DNA of 47,423 bases from Halobacteriovorax sp. (GTDB taxonomy: Bacteria; Bdellovibrionota; Bacteriovoracia; Bacteriovoracales; Bacteriovoracaceae). The stretch's first letter is position 1. Every line of letters starts with the position of its first letter. A model generated the notes under the pieces. The model worked only from the letters and a program-made list of their open reading frames with translations. It was not told where the DNA came from and made no database searches. Of the stretch, positions 31,094-39,830 are shown in pieces. The position numbers and the translations under genes are program-made. The stretch covers positions 1 to 47,423 of the forward strand of contig PBCC01000069.1 of assembly GCA_002716825.1 (NCBI GenBank), read 5' to 3'.

Positions 31094-31906
31094 ATGCTTA
31101 CAAATTCCAAGCGTATTGCATTTCTTGGTTGTGGCAATATGGTTCAAGCGCTCTTTCCACGCTGGAACGAGCTTGACCCAAATGCACAATTTTATACCTT
31201 TACTCCAAGTGGAGCTAAGGCCGAAGAGTTTGCAAGCACTATCAACGGCAAAGCCGTTAAAAGCCTTTTTGATTTACCACCTTGCGATGTTTACGTTTTT
31301 GGTTTTAAGCCGCAAACGTTGTTTAAGGCCTTTTCAGACTTTAAGCCGACGAACAAAAATGCCGTTGGCGTTTCGCTTTTGGCCGCTGTCCCTTTTGAAG
31401 ATCTTGAGGCCGCTTCTGGACTTAAGTCGTTAGTACGCCTTATGCCTAATACTCCCTCTCTCGTGGGGGAAGGTATTATGGGTGTTTGTGAGCGAAACCT
31501 AAATCAGGAACAAAAAAACTATTTTGATCATATCTTTAACGGAGTATCTCAAACCGTTCACCTCGAAAGCGAGAGTGATCTCGACCTGATTACACCTTAC
31601 TCAGGTTCTGGTCCTGCCTACTTTTTTGAGATTGCTAGAATCCTCGTCCATGATCTTAAAGAGCGTGGGATAGACGGATCTCTGGCAAGAAAACTTGTGG
31701 CGCAAACAATTTTTGGTGCAGGTAAAATGCTCTTAGATGCCGACGAACCACCGGCCAAACTTCGCGATAACGTGACGTCTAAAGGTGGAATTACTGCGGC
31801 GGTACTCAATAGTTTAAAAGAAAATAATCTAGAAAATATTTTTAATCAGGCTATCCAGGCTGGTCACGACCGACTTAGTGAAATGAAAAAACCGACGAAG
31901 GAATAA
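31094..31906 (+). CDS. proC: Pyrroline-5-carboxylate reductase
   Basis: A 270-residue NAD(P)H enzyme making proline from pyrroline-5-carboxylate. The Rossmann motif is RIAFLGCGNMVQAL (residues 7-20). Other signatures are RLMPNTPSLVGEG (~115-127), YSGSGPAYFFE, and the family signature region LRDNVTSKGGITAAVL near the C-terminus. Length is typical. GGAGGT lies five bases before the ATG, inside the putA tail. The catabolic putA and biosynthetic proC share a transcript, an unusual pairing that would cycle proline unless activity is controlled. Confidence 0.95.
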   Translation: MLTNSKRIAFLGCGNMVQALFPRWNELDPNAQFYTFTPSGAKAEEFASTINGKAVKSLFDLPPCDVYVFGFKPQTLFKAFSDFKPTNKNAVGVSLLAAVPFEDLEAASGLKSLVRLMPNTPSLVGEGIMGVCERNLNQEQKNYFDHIFNGVSQTVHLESESDLDLITPYSGSGPAYFFEIARILVHDLKERGIDGSLARKLVAQTIFGAGKMLLDADEPPAKLRDNVTSKGGITAAVLNSLKENNLENIFNQAIQAGHDRLSEMKKPTKE

Positions 31907-31908
31907 GC

Positions 31909-32385
31909 ATGTTGCCATCACCGCTAAAAGATACCATGTACCTCAGACTTTTTGGATTTTTAAAAATTCCTATGCTTTTTTTTCTACGTCCAAGCGTGGT
32001 GAAAATTGATAAGAATATTTGTCAGGTTAAAATTCCACTTGGTCGTCGCCAGAAAAATCACTTAGGCTCGATGTATTTTGGTGTTTTGGCCGCAGGCGCT
32101 GATTGTGCTGGTGGACTTGTTGCCATGCAGGCCATAAGGGACTCTGGTAAAAAAGTCAGCCTCTCTTTTAAAGACTTTCATGCCGACTTTTTAAAGCGCG
32201 CTGAAGGCGACACTATCTTTACCAATAACCAAGGTGAAGAGGTTAGAGCTTTTGTGAAGCGAGTTATTGAATCAGGTGAGCGTGAAAACTTTCCTGTTAA
32301 AATCACAGCGACCTGTCCCAAGAAACTTGGCGATGAACCTGTTGCTGAATTTATTTTGACACTTTCGCTTAAGAGAAAAGATTAA
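31909..32385 (+). CDS. Hotdog-fold thioesterase-like protein (DUF4442/PaaI type)
   Basis: A 158-residue cytoplasmic protein with the hotdog pattern: VKIPLGRRQKNHLGSMYFGVLAAGADCAGGLVAM (~residues 45-78), the Asn-His-x-Gly-x-Met-x-Phe-Gly region typical of DUF4442, then SLSFKDFHADFLKRAEGD (~90-107). The family hydrolyses acyl-CoA or acyl-ACP thioesters; the substrate is unknown. AAGGA lies 5-6 bases before the ATG, and it begins 3 bases after the proC stop, so it is the third gene of the putA operon. It ends overlapping the convergent nif3 gene by 4 bases. Confidence 0.85.
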   Translation: MLPSPLKDTMYLRLFGFLKIPMLFFLRPSVVKIDKNICQVKIPLGRRQKNHLGSMYFGVLAAGADCAGGLVAMQAIRDSGKKVSLSFKDFHADFLKRAEGDTIFTNNQGEEVRAFVKRVIESGERENFPVKITATCPKKLGDEPVAEFILTLSLKRKD

Positions 32386-33146
32386 GCTGGATTTTCGGAA
32401 TCGATAAAAACAGTTTCGATATCAAACTCTTTTTCAAGCAGCTCTTTAAGTGAGAGCACGCCAAAACGTTCTGTGGCATGGTGACCGCCGGCAAACATAT
32501 GAATGTCCGATTCGCGCGCCTCATTCCAATCGTGCTCACTCATTTCACCCGTAATATAAGCATCCAAACCATCTGAAAGAGCTAGATTCCACTGGGAGTT
32601 CGCTCCACCAGTAATAATCCCTACACTTTGAATTGTGCCTGCATCATTTGGGCAAGCATGAAGAACAGTATGACCCAATACACTTTCAAGCTTTTTAGAA
32701 AAGTCTGAACCACTCATGGCAGTCTTAAGCTCGGCCTTAACCCCGATATAAGCGCCTTTTTCAAACGCAAATGGCTCTAGATTTTCCATGCCAAAGGCTT
32801 TGGCCAACCCAGCTGCATTTCCAAACTCAATGTGGGCATCAAGAGGAAGGTGGTAACCAATCAGGTTGATATCATTTTGAATAAGTGGCTTGAGCCTTTT
32901 AGCAAAAGGACCCGTGACAGTTTTAGGACCATGAAAACGCCAAAATAATCCGTGATGAACGATCAGTGCCTGGGCTTTTTGTTTCACAGCCTCAGTAATA
33001 GAGTCTCTTGTGGCCGAGACTGCGAAAGCAATTTTTTTGATATCTTCTGTGCCTTCAACTTGCAGACCATTAGGCCCGTAGTCTTGAAACTGTTTGGGCG
33101 CTAATAAGTCATCGAGAAAGTCACAAAGTTGATCGCGATTTATCAT
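32382..33146 (-). CDS. Nif3-like dinuclear metal-centre protein
   Basis: A 254-residue protein of the NIF3/YbgI family (toroidal hexamer with two bound metals). The family pattern is clear: N-terminal DFLDDLLAPKQFQDYGPNGLQVEG, LIVHHGLFWRF (metal-binding HHG), IGYHLPLDAH, GIITGGAN, DAYITGEMSEHDWNEA and MFAGGHHATERFGV. Length is usual for the short form without the middle domain. The biochemical function is not settled, although it is often mislabelled GTP cyclohydrolase. It lies 2 bases after the TPR gene stop, so the two are co-transcribed. Confidence 0.93.
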   Translation of the reverse strand: MINRDQLCDFLDDLLAPKQFQDYGPNGLQVEGTEDIKKIAFAVSATRDSITEAVKQKAQALIVHHGLFWRFHGPKTVTGPFAKRLKPLIQNDINLIGYHLPLDAHIEFGNAAGLAKAFGMENLEPFAFEKGAYIGVKAELKTAMSGSDFSKKLESVLGHTVLHACPNDAGTIQSVGIITGGANSQWNLALSDGLDAYITGEMSEHDWNEARESDIHMFAGGHHATERFGVLSLKELLEKEFDIETVFIDSENPA

Positions 33147-33148
33147 AA

Positions 33149-34249
33149 TTAGAAAACAGGAGGGGAGTCATCGTCTTCTGGAGTTTGAAAAGGGAATCTT
33201 TCATCCAAGTTCATTCCAGGCTTAGCGCTGTTTCTCTGCTTTTCAACACTCGTCTTAAGCTTTGCGACTGTTGCCTTAAGCTCTTCGTGATAAGGCGCGA
33301 TCTCAAGCGCAATTTCAAATTGCTCAAGTGCCTTCATAACGTCTTTTTTTGCAAGATAAGCGCGACCAGCATTAATAAAGGGATACTCTTTGTTCTGATT
33401 TAAAGAAGCATTCTTCGCGAGTTCAAACCACTTCAGTGCTTCGGTGGCCTGGCCTTCGTTGAGAAGATACGTGCCTAGGTCGTTATAAGGAGGGCCATAG
33501 TCTGGATCGAGCTTAATAGCTTGAAGACATAGTCCTTTTGCTTTTTCAATTTGGTTCATCTGCGACAAGGCCCAACCCATAAGGGTTAGAACTTCGGCCG
33601 TTTCTTTGAGTTCACTGGCTTTTTCAAACGCCTCTAAGGCTTCTTGAGGCTTTTTTTGAAAAATAAACTCATGACCTTTTTGAATCCATTCACGGTGACG
33701 TTCTTCACGCTTTACTTGTAAAGATGAAATCGAGACATGATTATTTTCGGCGCTATCGAGCAATTGTTCAATCGCCATCCATGCTAGCTCATGGCGAGCA
33801 AGTCCAGCTTCATCAACCTCTACAACTTGAATGGCCCCAAGGCGTGGCATCGGAACTTCGAGTTCAGAAATATCACTACAGAAGCGATGGAGATCATATG
33901 CTGTGGCGAGAACAAGGTTAATAAGTCCAACTGTACATTCAGCTGTGCTTCTCGATGGAACGATTTCCCAAATAGGTGCAACCGTTTTTTCCAGCGCATG
34001 AAAGCGCGCCTGAAGTGTAGCGAGAGTGACTTGAGTCGGACGCTTTTGCTCATTAGGGAAAAAGTCTTCGCGCAGCCAATTCGTGGCCAGCCAAGCATCG
34101 AGGTCAAATTCGATTTCCGCTAAAAGAGTACTAAGCTCCTTAAAGCCGTTGATGCCGTCAATTTGCGCGAGGGTTTGAACCACTCTTTCGAAATAGCGAC
34201 ATGCTGAGAACATTTCTCCCTGCAGTACAGGGCCAATATTTTGATTCAT
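33149..34249 (-). CDS. TPR-repeat protein
   Basis: A 366-residue cytoplasmic protein with no signal peptide. The N-terminal ~200 residues are helical and unrecognised. From ~205 onward are about four tetratricopeptide units (KPQEALEAFEKASEL; AEVLTLMGWALSQMNQIEKA; YGPPYNDLGTYLLNEGQATEALKWFELA; YPFINAGRAYLAKKDVMKALEQFEIALE), then an unstructured tail (SVEKQRNSAKP … PEDDDSPPVF). TPR arrays bind protein partners; the partner is unknown. It is the first gene of a two-gene unit with nif3. A 12-bp palindrome CATCCTAGGATG (34273-34284) is just upstream. Confidence 0.85.
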   Translation of the reverse strand: MNQNIGPVLQGEMFSACRYFERVVQTLAQIDGINGFKELSTLLAEIEFDLDAWLATNWLREDFFPNEQKRPTQVTLATLQARFHALEKTVAPIWEIVPSRSTAECTVGLINLVLATAYDLHRFCSDISELEVPMPRLGAIQVVEVDEAGLARHELAWMAIEQLLDSAENNHVSISSLQVKREERHREWIQKGHEFIFQKKPQEALEAFEKASELKETAEVLTLMGWALSQMNQIEKAKGLCLQAIKLDPDYGPPYNDLGTYLLNEGQATEALKWFELAKNASLNQNKEYPFINAGRAYLAKKDVMKALEQFEIALEIAPYHEELKATVAKLKTSVEKQRNSAKPGMNLDERFPFQTPEDDDSPPVF

Positions 34250-34315
34250 TCAACCAATCCTTAAGTTGAGTGCATCCTAGGATGAGGCGGCGCGTTCTGC
34301 CAAGTTGCGCTGCGC

Positions 34316-34453
34316 TTATAAATTCTTCATGAGTAAGCGAGAAAGTCCCTGAATCACCAGTAAAGAGCTGGCTAGGGCCATAAAACCGAGGGTTGCGGCC
34401 ATCGAACTAACTTCGTGTATGGCCTGTGCTTTGGCGGTGGGTAATTTTTTCAT
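34316..34453 (-). CDS. 45-residue single-pass membrane protein
   Basis: A short frame with a strong ribosome site: GGAGG four bases before the ATG (minus strand). The translation begins MKKLPTAKAQAIHEVSS, continues with a hydrophobic stretch MAATLGFMALASSLLVIQG (~residues 18-36), and ends LSRLLMKNL. A basic N-terminus and one membrane helix suggest a small inner-membrane protein. It stands alone between the TPR gene and the secreted protein at 34523. It is easily missed by length cut-offs. Function unknown. Confidence 0.62.
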   Translation of the reverse strand: MKKLPTAKAQAIHEVSSMAATLGFMALASSLLVIQGLSRLLMKNL

Positions 34454-34522
34454 GGGGCCTCCGTGCGTCCAGTTTTGGCATCCTTTGCCAACTATAGATA
34501 TCTAATGCACTTCACGTGCCAA

Positions 34523-35500
34523 TTAAGGCGCGGGATAGAGCGAATCGAAACTTTCTTCTCCAATTGGGTTGTGACCATAAGGATTGAGTAGGTATGGCGC
34601 CAATTGACCGTACTTCGACTTAAGTGCTTCAAGCTTTTGTGGTGCCATTGGGCAGGTGTACTTTCGCCCCTCTTTATCTTCGCTTTCAAGTAGCAGAAGG
34701 CGAGCGCTAACTTTCTTAGCAAGACTTTCATTTTTAAAGCGCGAGCAATTAATACCTTCATCAAAAGCGTGATCGATATACTTTGACCAATCGATCGTGT
34801 GCTCAGTCGCAACCCATTTATTCTCTTCGCATTTTACGAAGGGACCTTGGTTGTATTGAGCACCTAGAATGTCATCGTTTTTGAGTAAGATATGATTCCA
34901 AAAGCGCATGCCATTGAAATTTGCTGTCAAGTCAGCATAGGACATTACGCCTGTTGTGAAGGCTCCAAGAATGCCCGTCTCAGCTTTCCAGCCTATATTT
35001 AAAGCGTCTTCAACAGTCTCACCATCAAGGTAAAACTTATTAAAGTAGTGATAACCAGAGCCTAAGAAGTGTTCGAATTTATCTGTTCCAATGAGGATAT
35101 TGCCAACTTTCATTTGTGAGGCGATTGGGTCAGAGATTCTGGCCGTACCACCTTGAACGATGGCCTCATACCATTTGAAGTCTTGATAGATCGACTCTTT
35201 AGAAGGGATATGAATCTTCGGAATATCTTCCGAGTTGATAAGAATTTTAGGTAGCTCGCCTTGATACTGATTATTAAAGCGCTTTCTTAAAGACTTATAA
35301 AGACGATCTTCATCGCAACCATCTTCTTTCTCGTTAGCCTCGACCAGTGATTCATCAAAGAGTTGTTTCGTAATAGCATTCACTTGCTGGAGTGAATCCT
35401 CTAGCGGCTCAAAGCGCTTAGAGAAAGCATCAATCTCTGCACCACTAACAAGCAGTGGAAAGGCGAGAGCTGTTGTTAAGATAAAAATGGAACGTTTCAC
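34523..35500 (-). CDS. Secreted hypothetical protein
   Basis: A ~325-residue exported protein. GTG 35500 is preferred because it begins the signal peptide (VKRSIFILTTALAFPLLVSG-AE); the upstream ATG 35539 would add a 13-residue non-signal prefix. The mature part contains LGSGYHYFNKFYLDGETVEDALNIGWKAE and FTTGVMSYADLTANFNGMRFWNHIL, conserved-looking Tyr/Gly/His-rich segments without a family I recognise. GGGG lies 7 bases before the start. It lies downstream of the 977-residue secreted protein, separated by a hairpin terminator. Confidence 0.72.
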   Translation of the reverse strand: MKRSIFILTTALAFPLLVSGAEIDAFSKRFEPLEDSLQQVNAITKQLFDESLVEANEKEDGCDEDRLYKSLRKRFNNQYQGELPKILINSEDIPKIHIPSKESIYQDFKWYEAIVQGGTARISDPIASQMKVGNILIGTDKFEHFLGSGYHYFNKFYLDGETVEDALNIGWKAETGILGAFTTGVMSYADLTANFNGMRFWNHILLKNDDILGAQYNQGPFVKCEENKWVATEHTIDWSKYIDHAFDEGINCSRFKNESLAKKVSARLLLLESEDKEGRKYTCPMAPQKLEALKSKYGQLAPYLLNPYGHNPIGEESFDSLYPAP

Positions 35501-35561
35501 GTTAAACCCCGAACATTTAAGATGGTGCCATTCTAGCACCGGCCGGGGACACGAGGGACAA

Positions 35562-35582
35562 CCCCTGTAAGATTTACAGGGG
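35562..35582 (-). terminator. Hairpin after the large secreted protein gene
   Basis: CCCCTGTAA and TTACAGGGG with a three-base loop, 14 bases beyond the stop of the gene at 35597. The minus-strand downstream is TTGT rather than a T-run, so it may be only partly effective. Confidence 0.55.
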
Positions 35583-35596
35583 CTTAATGACTTTTG

Positions 35597-38524
35597 TTAT
35601 TTCTTTTCTTCGTATTCAAGTAGCAGGTTTTTGCCTTGAACGACTTGGTAACGTTCAGAGATTTGATCAAAGATATTACCAGTTTTGTTACCAATTCCTG
35701 CAGGGTTACGGAAGTTTAGCGTACCGTTTTGTGGTCCACCTTTTTTGAACATATTAGCAAATGGGTTAGCGCCCGCGTCTTTAGAAGCCGGCTTTCTGCC
35801 AACACCACGACCACCACTTAGGCGACCGATACTGCTGCCTGCATAATCAAGCTTCTTGCCAGCTGAAGCCGCGCCACCTTTTGCTCCGCTACCAGAGCCT
35901 CCGCCGGCCGAGCCACCGGTACTACCGATTGCACTTGCGCCGCCGCCACCGCCGCCAGATCTACCTGCAGCACTACTTTTAATACTGGCCGCACCTGGAA
36001 CTCCACCTTCAAAGCCTGATGGCTTATCAACTCCAGTAATGAGTGAACCAACTGGACCAGAAGCACCTGTACGGTCTGAGCTGCCAGTGCCATCTCCGGC
36101 AGCATTATCAAAGCCGGTATCAGAATCGAGATTCATTCCACTTGAACCAAAGCCACCGCCGCCAAGAGATAGGCTATTGCTACCAAAGCCTACTTGTCTC
36201 GCTGCTAGTGGAACACCTGCTCCACAACCTTCAGCTGATGGATCGAAGGCACATGGTCCGGCCAAGAGATCCGTATTAGGTGGAACAAAATCTCCACTTG
36301 GATCATAGCCTTCAATTTTCTTGAGTAGCTCATCGATTGTTTTAGCCTGCTTGTTCAGCATGCCGGCCTTCATGAAACTTGCCGCCGCTTCAACAGCAGT
36401 TTGTGCCAGAATCTGTTTGGCCACTGATCTCATGGCATCGTTCATAATAAGTGAAGCTGCACCTGACATTGATGCCTCTTGAGTACGCTCACTGCCACCT
36501 CTTCTTCTACTTCTAGTTGAAGCCGAGCGGGCTCTAGCGCGAGATGAAGTGGCTTCGTCTCTGGCACTACCACGGGCGCTGCTTACAACTGCGTCGCAAA
36601 GCTGTGCCGGAGATTTATTTGAAGCAAAACCTTCTGTTGCTGGCTTATTGTGAACAGTTTCATTTGTCTGTGTGGCTTGATCACAACCATTATCACCTGG
36701 AACGCAAGCGTCAGCCAAATGTCGTTCATTCAGACCAATAACTTTTATGAACTTATTGAACGTTTCAACGTGTGGAGTAGAAACACGTGCTATTGCACTT
36801 CTCTCGTTTGGTTCAAATGAAGCTGAACACTCTGCTTTAAGTTTAGACCTAGTTGGCATCGCCTGAAGTTGAGCAAAGAGAGTCGCTAGCTTTGCAGAGT
36901 CAAGCACAGCTGTTTGTGTGGCGTAGCCAGCTCTGTCTTTAATATCATCTTTTTGTGCTCCAAGAGCACCACGGTGATCGATCCCACCAGTTTGACCTTG
37001 TCTTGTTAGTTCAGATTGGCGATCCATCGTCTGACCCTGATAGTGAATCCCTTGGCCAGCATTGAGTGCAGTCTTGGCTACCATGGAGGCGTCATAAGTA
37101 TTCACGAATGTCTTACACGCTTTATAATCTTGTGTTTCTGCCCCATAAGCTTCACATGTGATTCTTCCATCAAATGACTTTTTAGTCGTCTTAGTTGAAC
37201 CAGCAGTCATAGGGTACTCGGCTCCAAAGTCTGAGTGACCAGTAAGGTAAACCAAAGCCTCACATTTTTCAGTAAGCTTTCTGTGCTCATCCATCATGCT
37301 GATACCTTTCATCGCAACCTGCTTAACTTTATTTCTAAGCGCAACAAGTTTAGGAGGTGTAGATGCAGCATTTGGAAGTGGAAATTGATAATTTGTTCCA
37401 TTAACACATCGTTTTAGGAATGCTTGTTCTTTTTCATCGAAAGTGATTCCTTCTAAAACGCCGGGACTTGAAATGCCGGAGTCACTTTGAAGTCCAATCA
37501 TGTCTTTCATTAAATATTGCCATGAAGGTTTCCAGGCATCATTTGTGGTAATTCTTGATCTAAACTCAGCCCATGGTTCTGTCCCTAGATTTTCACAGGC
37601 AACAAGAAGGTCTGATTTAAAGAAATATCCGTCAGCTTCATTACCTTGTTCAGCTAGAGTTTCATTGCCTGCATTGATATCTGCGGCAAAAGATTGAAAG
37701 TTAAACACATCACTACGTGATCCCGTTGCAGCGATAGGAGTTTGAGATAGAGCGCCGTTACAAGCGATATGATCTAACTCTGGATTTGATGCATCTAGGC
37801 CTGGACTTGTTGGATTTGGGTTCGGATTTGGTGGCTGATAGGCTGCTGTGATTTGCGCCTGACAGTCAGACTGATAAGTCGTTGAACCACTTTGAATCGA
37901 GCCATTGAAACAGGCGATTAAGTTAGTATCTGTTACTTCAGTACAATTCGCTGGAGCACTCTGATCAGGTGGGAAAACTTCAAAAGTATTATCGAGCTTT
38001 CTACAGTATTTTGCCTGAGGATTACTGTTGTTCGTGATCCCTGGATTTGGATTTTCAGTATTATCGTCATCTTCGGAAGCGATAGTTCTGCCAGTCTTAC
38101 AAGGATTTGAATCAAATTCGGCAGTGGTCATTGAGTATGTATTGCCTTGAGATAAACAACTCATTTGAGCTGCTGATAATTCAGTAACTCCACCACCGTA
38201 TTCTTTACAGTTATTAATTTCTGGACCGCTACCATCACTTCTACGCTCTCCAACCTTATGTCTAAAAACACCACTACTGTTTTGACACCAAATATAGTCA
38301 AGCTGATCAATTCGCTGACCACCGACACTAGCGTTAAAACTTTGTGAGCCACCATTAGCTTGGTAGTTTTGATATTGAGGGGAGCCATCTAATTGGTCAG
38401 TAAATCCTGGCACCGTTGAAAAACCTGCACCGGGCTGAAGATAAGGCGGAATGGCATTAGCACTAAAACTTAAGCTCGCGCCCGCTAGAGCAATGATGGA
38501 GAGGATTTTTTTGAAGTTTTGCAT
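35597..38524 (-). CDS. Large secreted Gly/Ser-rich envelope protein
   Basis: A 975-residue exported protein. ATG 38524 is chosen over TTG 38530; GGGAA lies 9 bases upstream. The signal peptide ends SFSANA-IP. The N-terminal ~250 residues hold many short Cys/Asn/Gln repeats (NNCKEYGGGVTELSAAQMSC, NPNPNPTSPG). The middle (~250-640) is a Cys-containing domain including LTGHSDFGAEYPM. After that come Arg/Ser-rich (ARARSASTRSRRRG), helical, and Gly-rich segments (GGGGGGASAIGS). The C-terminus YEEKK is charged. No catalytic motif and no anchor. Together with the 686-residue protein at 39831 it suggests an envelope-associated assembly. Family unknown. Confidence 0.75.
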   Translation of the reverse strand: MQNFKKILSIIALAGASLSFSANAIPPYLQPGAGFSTVPGFTDQLDGSPQYQNYQANGGSQSFNASVGGQRIDQLDYIWCQNSSGVFRHKVGERRSDGSGPEINNCKEYGGGVTELSAAQMSCLSQGNTYSMTTAEFDSNPCKTGRTIASEDDDNTENPNPGITNNSNPQAKYCRKLDNTFEVFPPDQSAPANCTEVTDTNLIACFNGSIQSGSTTYQSDCQAQITAAYQPPNPNPNPTSPGLDASNPELDHIACNGALSQTPIAATGSRSDVFNFQSFAADINAGNETLAEQGNEADGYFFKSDLLVACENLGTEPWAEFRSRITTNDAWKPSWQYLMKDMIGLQSDSGISSPGVLEGITFDEKEQAFLKRCVNGTNYQFPLPNAASTPPKLVALRNKVKQVAMKGISMMDEHRKLTEKCEALVYLTGHSDFGAEYPMTAGSTKTTKKSFDGRITCEAYGAETQDYKACKTFVNTYDASMVAKTALNAGQGIHYQGQTMDRQSELTRQGQTGGIDHRGALGAQKDDIKDRAGYATQTAVLDSAKLATLFAQLQAMPTRSKLKAECSASFEPNERSAIARVSTPHVETFNKFIKVIGLNERHLADACVPGDNGCDQATQTNETVHNKPATEGFASNKSPAQLCDAVVSSARGSARDEATSSRARARSASTRSRRRGGSERTQEASMSGAASLIMNDAMRSVAKQILAQTAVEAAASFMKAGMLNKQAKTIDELLKKIEGYDPSGDFVPPNTDLLAGPCAFDPSAEGCGAGVPLAARQVGFGSNSLSLGGGGFGSSGMNLDSDTGFDNAAGDGTGSSDRTGASGPVGSLITGVDKPSGFEGGVPGAASIKSSAAGRSGGGGGGASAIGSTGGSAGGGSGSGAKGGAASAGKKLDYAGSSIGRLSGGRGVGRKPASKDAGANPFANMFKKGGPQNGTLNFRNPAGIGNKTGNIFDQISERYQVVQGKNLLLEYEEKK

Positions 38525-38757
38525 AAGCAAATTCCCGTTAAATAAGGCTTTGGCACCGGACCAAACCTTCTATTACTCTAATTTTATCGGCACATCGGCC
38601 AAACAAGTTAAGTAAAACACTCCAGTAAACCAATTATGAGCAATATATAGACCTAAATAACTGGTTTTACAGACATTGAGTTTAATTTGGGATAGGCTCA
38701 TGAACAGTCGTAGGTGCCTTAAATATTAGGCAAAAATACAGCTTTTGGAGTCTTGCC

Positions 38758-39153
38758 ATGCATAGCTATCAGGTTTTAATAAATGAATCTCACTTGGATA
38801 CTTTTGGCCATGTAAACAATGCAAAGTATTTAGAGCTGTATGAGCAGGCCAGGTGGGATCTTATTAGTGGCAATAATTATGGTTTGGAGCAAATCAAGGC
38901 GCTAAAAATTGGCCCCGTCGTGTTGGAATTAGATCTTAAGTTCAAACGAGAAATTGTGAATAGGGAAGTGATCACGATTGAATCACGACCACAAGAAGTT
39001 ACTCATCCTCTGATTATGGAAATCCATCAAAGTATGATCAAGGCCGATGGTACTACCGCTTCTTCGATTATTCTTAAAGTAGGTCTGATGGACTTAGCAA
39101 AACGAAAATTAATCACTCCCACTAAGGAATGGCTTGAAGCGATTAAGTGCTAG
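38758..39153 (+). CDS. Acyl-CoA thioesterase (4HBT/YbgC type)
   Basis: A 131-residue hotdog-fold thioesterase. HLDTFGHVNNAKYLELYEQARWDLI (residues ~12-36) is the 4-hydroxybenzoyl-CoA-type signature, with catalytic Asp14 and the HVNN segment. The remainder (LELDLKFKREIVNREVITIESRP) is the usual strand set. It should hydrolyse acyl-CoA thioesters; the chain length is unknown. GGAG lies 7 bases before the ATG. It is divergent from the 975-residue gene, with a 233-base intergenic region, and overlaps the convergent VanY gene by 4 bases. Confidence 0.92.
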   Translation: MHSYQVLINESHLDTFGHVNNAKYLELYEQARWDLISGNNYGLEQIKALKIGPVVLELDLKFKREIVNREVITIESRPQEVTHPLIMEIHQSMIKADGTTASSIILKVGLMDLAKRKLITPTKEWLEAIKC

Positions 39154-39821
39154 CTTGCGACGTTAGAAATAAATCTTGCGTAGATTTCACTGGCGCGATT
39201 TTTAACTTCATCAATAAGAGCAAGCTCATTTAGGTTGCTCACGTGCTTGATGAAAAAATCCTCTGAGTAAAGTTTCTCGTACTCTTTTGCTACCGGACGA
39301 TAGCTCAAATGCCATGCCTCGGGAGCTATACCGCCGCGATCTTGATCATACGGGAGAAAGAATCCTTCGGCGTCATCGCTGGCAACTAACTCATCAATCC
39401 AAGAATAAAAAGGCGCAAACACACCGGCCACTTCTTGCGGAGTGAGTTGTACTTCATAGTCAGCCGCCACAGCATTGGCATCGAAGACATCCACATCAGT
39501 TCCCCAGTGGTGTCTGCTCGCTCCTGGAAAGGCCGACCAACGTAAGATGGCGTCGACAATCTGATCTGGTTCTAGATCTTCAAACTTCAATGGATGACCA
39601 TTGCTATCTAATAAGACTTTTTGACCTTGAGCTTTTCTTTGCCAAATATTTTTTTGTTGTTCAAAGCCACGAAAGCTAGAGACAACACGAAGATCAAAGC
39701 CTTCCTTTTTAGCTCGTTTTGAAAGTATTTCAAGGGCACTTGATGCTTTTTGATTAAAAAGAAAACCCGAGAAACCTCGGGTTAGATGCTCTTCAGTTTT
39801 ACCAGTTAAGATATCATTCAT
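39150..39821 (-). CDS. VanY-type D-alanyl-D-alanine carboxypeptidase
   Basis: A 223-residue M15B-type zinc peptidase that trims D-Ala from peptidoglycan. RVVSSFRGFEQQKNIW (~residues 42-57) is the conserved start, SRHHWGTDVDVFDANAV (~97-113) carries the zinc His and Asp of SxHxxGxxxD, and EAWHLSYRP (~168-176) supplies the catalytic Glu and zinc His of ExWHxxY. No signal peptide is visible from this start, so it may be cytoplasmic or the N-terminus is unusual. Peptidoglycan editing is a plausible role in prey-wall remodelling. Confidence 0.9.
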   Translation of the reverse strand: MNDILTGKTEEHLTRGFSGFLFNQKASSALEILSKRAKKEGFDLRVVSSFRGFEQQKNIWQRKAQGQKVLLDSNGHPLKFEDLEPDQIVDAILRWSAFPGASRHHWGTDVDVFDANAVAADYEVQLTPQEVAGVFAPFYSWIDELVASDDAEGFFLPYDQDRGGIAPEAWHLSYRPVAKEYEKLYSEDFFIKHVSNLNELALIDEVKNRASEIYARFISNVAS

Positions 39822-39830
39822 ATTTAAAGC

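Noticed and set aside
35856..36308. Long Pro-rich plus-strand frame
   Set aside because: It is the antisense of the Gly-rich coding segment of the secreted protein, where Gly codons read as Pro; a codon-composition artefact.
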